From Marivita sp. GX14005 (GTDB taxonomy: Bacteria > Pseudomonadota > Alphaproteobacteria > Rhodobacterales > Rhodobacteraceae), in contig NZ_JAMCCQ010000001.1 in assembly GCF_023370775.1 (NCBI RefSeq), forward strand, positions 248,001-312,000: DNA of 64,000 nt, in the 5' to 3' direction. Under the pieces are notes generated by a model, which had not been told where the DNA came from, did no database searches, and saw only the letters and a list, made by a program, of their open reading frames with translations. How positions within the stretch are numbered: position 1 is the stretch's first letter; every line of letters starts with the position of its first letter. Positions 60,740 to 64,000 of this stretch are shown here, in pieces. The position numbers and the translations under genes were made by a program.

Positions 60740-61801
60740 ATGGATCTTATCGCTCTCGTTGACAGACTCGGCGAAGCGCCGACAACCGCGCTCTTCGGTC
60801 TATTGACTGGAATCGTCTTCGGCGTGGCGGCGCAGCGATCGCGCTTTTGCCTTCGCGCCGCGACGGTCGAATTCGCGCGCGGCATGATGCGGGACAAGGT
60901 GGCGGTCTGGCTGCTGACCTTCTCGACCGCCGTTGTCTGGGTACAAGCGGCCTATCTGCTGGGAATTTTCGATACATCGGACGCGCGCATGATGGCGGTG
61001 CCGGGAAGCTGGTCTGGCGCGATCATCGGCGGGCTGATGTTCGGCGCGGGCATGGTGCTGGCGCGCGGCTGTTCGGGCCGCTTGCTGGTTCTGGCGGCCA
61101 CCGGCAATCTCAGGTCGGTCGTCTCGGGCCTGATCTTCGCCGTCGTCGCGCAGATGAGCCTGACCGGCTGGCTCGCCCCGATGCGCGACCAGCTGGCGGC
61201 GATGTGGATCACCTCGGGCGGGCGCAACATGAACCTGCTGACCGCCCTGCATCTGCCGCGCGGCGCCGGGCTCGTCTTCGGGCTGGCCACCGCGCTTCTT
61301 GCGCTGGAACTCGCGCGCCGCAACCGCATCGGCTGGCAGCGTCTCGTTTTTGCCTCCGGTGTCGGTTTTGCTGTCGCGATGGGCTATGCCTTCACCTATG
61401 CGCTCAGCCTGATCGCCTTCGATCTGGTGCAGATCGAAAGCATCACCTTTACCGGCCCCTCGGCCAACACGCTGATGTTCTTTCTCGATCGCGGCTCGAT
61501 CCTCGAATTCGATATCGGGCTGGTGCCCGGTGTCGTGATCGGTTCGTTCCTTGCCGCGTTCTTAGCCGGAGAGCTCAAGTTTCGCGGGTTCGACGGGCCG
61601 ACGCCGATGCGCCAAGCGATGATCGGCGCGGCGCTGATGGGGTTCGGCGGGATGCTGGCGGGCGGCTGCTCGATCGGAGCGGGGGTGACGGGCGGGTCGA
61701 TCTTCGCCGGCACGGCATGGCTGGCGCTCTTTTGCATGTGGATCGGCGGCATGAGCATGGACATTCTTTTGGGCGGGCGCGGCCAACCGGCACAGGTATG
61801 A
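60740..61801 (+). CDS. YeeE/YedE family sulfur-transport protein
   Basis: A 353-residue inner-membrane protein of the YeeE/YedE (TsuA-like) family, implicated in uptake of thiosulfate or other sulfur compounds. The two internal repeats each begin with a conserved cysteine segment: AAQRSRFCLRAATVEF, GMVLARGCSGRLLVLA, and GGMLAGGCSIGAGVTGGSIF. These cysteines are thought to carry sulfur during transport. About nine transmembrane helices are predicted. The upstream FNR-type site hints at oxygen-dependent control. The partner TusA-like protein is absent here. Confidence 0.88.
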   Translation: MDLIALVDRLGEAPTTALFGLLTGIVFGVAAQRSRFCLRAATVEFARGMMRDKVAVWLLTFSTAVVWVQAAYLLGIFDTSDARMMAVPGSWSGAIIGGLMFGAGMVLARGCSGRLLVLAATGNLRSVVSGLIFAVVAQMSLTGWLAPMRDQLAAMWITSGGRNMNLLTALHLPRGAGLVFGLATALLALELARRNRIGWQRLVFASGVGFAVAMGYAFTYALSLIAFDLVQIESITFTGPSANTLMFFLDRGSILEFDIGLVPGVVIGSFLAAFLAGELKFRGFDGPTPMRQAMIGAALMGFGGMLAGGCSIGAGVTGGSIFAGTAWLALFCMWIGGMSMDILLGGRGQPAQV

Positions 61802-61908
61802 CGCGACCCTCGCCGCCGGATTTCACAGGCAATTCACTCATACCGCACCTCACGAAGCCATTAAGATGCGACAGCACAACCCAGATGCAATCTATCACCG
61901 GTTCCCGC

Positions 61909-62238
61909 ATGGTCGCTCTCGATATCATCACGAACAAGTCCGCTCTAGCGATCGTCGCCGGTGTCGGTTATGCGCTCGCCACGCTTCTCATGAAAGTCGC
62001 TTCGGGCAGCGTCTCCCTTATCGTTCTGGGTGCGATTGTCATCGTTCTGTGCATCGTGGTAGCGGCTGAGATCCTGCTGCTTCGACAAGTCGATCTCGGT
62101 ATCGCCTATATCACGGTGACCGCAACCGAAACGCTTCTTGTCCTGGCCGCCACGTTCCTGATCGGCGAAACCCTCTCGCCGAAGGAGCTTTTCGGCGGTG
62201 CGCTGGTCGTTCTGGGTGTCGCAATGGTCAGCTTTTGA
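61909..62238 (+). CDS. SMR-like four-helix membrane protein lacking the usual Glu/Trp residues
   Basis: A 109-residue protein with four transmembrane helices (about 12-29, 35-54, 62-82, 89-107), the size of SMR transporters such as EmrE. LAIVAGVGYALATLLMKV aligns with EmrE helix 1, but the essential Glu14 position is Tyr; the Trp63 position is Val. GIAYITVTATETLL and LIGETLSPKELFGGALVVLGVAMV still resemble helices 3 and 4. Function therefore need not be drug export. ATG 61909 is chosen; ATG 61885 is an alternative. Follows the YeeE gene by about 107 bases. Confidence 0.7.
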   Translation: MVALDIITNKSALAIVAGVGYALATLLMKVASGSVSLIVLGAIVIVLCIVVAAEILLLRQVDLGIAYITVTATETLLVLAATFLIGETLSPKELFGGALVVLGVAMVSF

Positions 62239-62255
62239 CCCTGATCCACCCGTAC

Positions 62256-63017
62256 TCAGGCACGGATGCGCCAGCCCGTCTTGAAGATCCACCAAATGAT
62301 TCCCAGGCAAAGCGCGGTGAAACCCGCAATCGCGAGCAGGCTCAAGACGATGGGCACATCCGCCACCCCGAAGAACGACCAGCGGAAGCCGGAGATAAGG
62401 TAAACCACCGGATTGAAGAACGAAATCGTCTGCCACGCGGGCGGCAGCATGGAGATCGAGTAGAAGGAGCCGCCGAGGAACACCAGCGGCGTGACCACCA
62501 AAAGCGGAATCAGCTGCAACTGCTCGAAATTCTGCGCCCAGATGCCGATGATGAAACCGAAAAGCGCGAAGCTTAGACAGGTCAGCACCATGAAGGCCAG
62601 CATCGCCAGAGGGTGCTGGATGCTCAGATCGACGAAGAGCGACGAGGTGCCGAGGATCACCAGCCCGATGAAAAGCGCCTTGGTCGCCGCCGCACCGACA
62701 TAGCCCAGAACGACCTCCAGGAAGTTGATCGGCGCGGACAGTAGTTCGTAGATCGTGCCGATGAATTTCGGGAAATAGATGCCGAAGGACGCGTTGGAGA
62801 TCGCCTGCGTCATCACGCTCAGCATGATCAGCCCCGGCACGATGAAGGCGCCGTAGCTGACCCCCTCGACCTGATCGATGCGGCTGCCGATGGCGGCGCC
62901 GAAGACGACGAAATAAAGCGAGGTCGAGATCACCGGAGAGACGAAGCTTTGCAGCAGCGTGCGGAAAAACCGCGACATCTCGAATACATACATCGCCCGG
63001 ATCGCGCGCCAGTTCAT
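62256..63017 (-). CDS. ABC-2 type transporter permease
   Basis: A 253-residue permease of the ABC-2 type (NodJ/DrrB class) with six hydrophobic helices. [28 protein letters not shown] is the first extended segment, and the central [38 protein letters not shown] matches the conserved motif of the family. The start overlaps the ATPase stop by four bases (ATGA). Probably exports a lipid, polysaccharide or antibiotic-like compound; the substrate is unknown. Confidence 0.9.
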   Translation of the reverse strand: MNWRAIRAMYVFEMSRFFRTLLQSFVSPVISTSLYFVVFGAAIGSRIDQVEGVSYGAFIVPGLIMLSVMTQAISNASFGIYFPKFIGTIYELLSAPINFLEVVLGYVGAAATKALFIGLVILGTSSLFVDLSIQHPLAMLAFMVLTCLSFALFGFIIGIWAQNFEQLQLIPLLVVTPLVFLGGSFYSISMLPPAWQTISFFNPVVYLISGFRWSFFGVADVPIVLSLLAIAGFTALCLGIIWWIFKTGWRIRA

Positions 63018-63949
63018 GCCGCGTCCCCCTTGTCGCCGACGAGCCCGACGAAAATATCCTCGAGCGAGTTCTGCCGCGTCTGCAGATCGCGCAGGACCAG
63101 CCCCGCCGCGCTCAGATCGGTGATGAGGGATGTGATGCCGGTCCGCTCCTCGGCCGTGTCATAGGTATAGACGATGACGCAGCCATCCTCCTCCAGCTGC
63201 AGCCCGCGCCCGGCCAGCGCGCCGGGAAGCGCCTCGATCGGTTCCTGCAACTCGATGCGGAGTTCCTTCTGGCCCAGCCGCGTCATCAGCGCATCCTTTT
63301 CCTCGACCAGCAGGATACGCCCCTTGTCGATCACCGCGATACGGTCCGCGATGGCCTCGGCCTCCTCGATGTAATGCGTGGTCAGGATGATCGTCACGCC
63401 GCCCAGCTTGAGCTCGCGAACCACCTCCCACATATCGCGGCGCAGCTCGACATCGACACCGGCGGTCGGCTCGTCGAGAAAAAGCACGCGCGGCTCATGC
63501 GCCAGCGCCTTGGCGATCAGCACGCGGCGTTTCATACCGCCCGAAAGCTCCATGATCCGCGCATTGCGCTTGTCCCAGAGCGACAGCTGGCGCAGGATCT
63601 TTTCCAGAAAGCCATCGTCCTTCGGCTTGCCAAAGAGGCCGCGCGAAAAGCGCACGGTGTTCATCACGCGCTCGAACGGCTCCAGATTGATCTCCTGCGG
63701 CACCAGCCCGACAAGCGCTCGTGCGCCGCGATACTCGGCTACCACATCGTGCCCACCGACCCGGATCGTCCCATCGGTGGGGCGCGTGATGCCGCAGATG
63801 GCGGAAATCAGCGTCGTCTTGCCTGCCCCGTTCGGCCCAAGCAGCGCGAGGATCTCGCCATCCTCGATATCGAGCGACACGCCGTTCAGCGCACGAAAGC
63901 CGTCCTTGTATGTCTTGGAGACATCGCTGATCTCGACCATCGGCTGCAT
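63014..63949 (-). CDS. ABC transporter ATP-binding protein
   Basis: A 311-residue ATPase of the DrrA/CcmA-like exporter group. The Walker A loop is [16 protein letters not shown] (about 37-45), the signature motif [34 protein letters not shown] contains LSGGM and Walker B, and the H-loop is [10 protein letters not shown]. The C-terminal extension (about 215-311) is the long regulatory domain of this group. ATG 63949 follows a weak AAGGTG site. Works with the permease downstream. Only 51 bases remain to the window edge; no gene start is visible there. Confidence 0.92.
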   Translation of the reverse strand: MQPMVEISDVSKTYKDGFRALNGVSLDIEDGEILALLGPNGAGKTTLISAICGITRPTDGTIRVGGHDVVAEYRGARALVGLVPQEINLEPFERVMNTVRFSRGLFGKPKDDGFLEKILRQLSLWDKRNARIMELSGGMKRRVLIAKALAHEPRVLFLDEPTAGVDVELRRDMWEVVRELKLGGVTIILTTHYIEEAEAIADRIAVIDKGRILLVEEKDALMTRLGQKELRIELQEPIEALPGALAGRGLQLEEDGCVIVYTYDTAEERTGITSLITDLSAAGLVLRDLQTRQNSLEDIFVGLVGDKGDAA

Positions 63950-64000
63950 CAGGGCACCTTTCGCGGTTTCCGCGCCGACGAGACGTCCGGCATCGGCGCA

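Overview
The window is ordinary core chromosome of a high-GC alphaproteobacterium, most likely a member of Rhodobacterales/Rhodobacteraceae. The evidence is the class I lysyl-tRNA synthetase, the TrcR (DUF1013) regulator, the S9 protein with an acidic N-terminal extension, COQ9, the PCu(A)C copper chaperone, the DmdC-type acyl-CoA dehydrogenase next to twin MerR regulators, and the GGGGGC/GAGTATTT-type intergenic repeats. There is no phage, transposase, CRISPR array, integron, secretion island, rRNA or tRNA gene. Genes are densely packed on both strands, often with 1-4 base start/stop overlaps. I number 77 protein-coding genes, the first of them cut by the left edge.

Layout. 1-7 kb: the tail of an FMN-dependent hydroxy-acid dehydrogenase, ribosomal protein L25 and peptidyl-tRNA hydrolase, a DUF2237 protein, an MscS channel, trpB, a MATE exporter and two adjacent PaaI-type thioesterases. 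7-14 kb: a fatty-acid or acyl-CoA degradation block with two MerR regulators, an acyl-CoA dehydrogenase, a glutathione transferase, a thiolase and a FadB/FadJ-type multifunctional enzyme. 14-16.6 kb: a sulfotransferase-like protein and two envelope proteins of unknown role. 16.6-21.2 kb: a minus-strand nucleoside-salvage operon cdd-deoA-deoB-add-upp. 21-30 kb: a malic enzyme fused to a phosphotransacetylase domain, an iron-sulfur (6-4) photolyase coupled to a short-chain dehydrogenase, a hydrolase, a lipoprotein and lepA. 30-35 kb: a DksA-type zinc protein, a 60-residue membrane protein, a CobB deacylase, a PCu(A)C copper pair, L28, MeaB and a universal stress protein. 35-43 kb: an orphan ParA, lysS, a TerB protein, a thioesterase, an enoyl-CoA hydratase, nadD and a PBP4-type carboxypeptidase. 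43-52 kb: rplM-rpsI, dnaX-ybaB-recR, a lysozyme-inhibitor-like protein, trcR, RNase T2, coq9 and rpsU. 52-60 kb: hydrolases, a threonine-dehydratase-like enzyme, an SqrR/BigR-like persulfide-sensing regulator, ruvCAB, prmA and an MFS carrier. 60-64 kb: a YeeE/YedE sulfur transporter, an SMR-like membrane protein and an ABC-2 exporter.

Regulation visible in the DNA. Three FNR-type sites (consensus TTGAT-N4-ATCAA) lie upstream of the universal stress protein, the 60-residue membrane protein/cobB pair and the YeeE transporter. The first two sit at the same distance from an extended -10 element, the class II activator geometry. rpsU has a GNRA hairpin covering its ribosome-binding site.

Most unusual signal. 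Two intergenic elements, at about 9.85-10.05 kb and 33.19-33.43 kb, share long terminal inverted repeats. Each surrounds a core whose two predicted stems keep pairing while their sequences differ, so they may be a structured RNA or a miniature mobile repeat. No obviously new multi-gene system was found; most findings are regulatory or concern single proteins.
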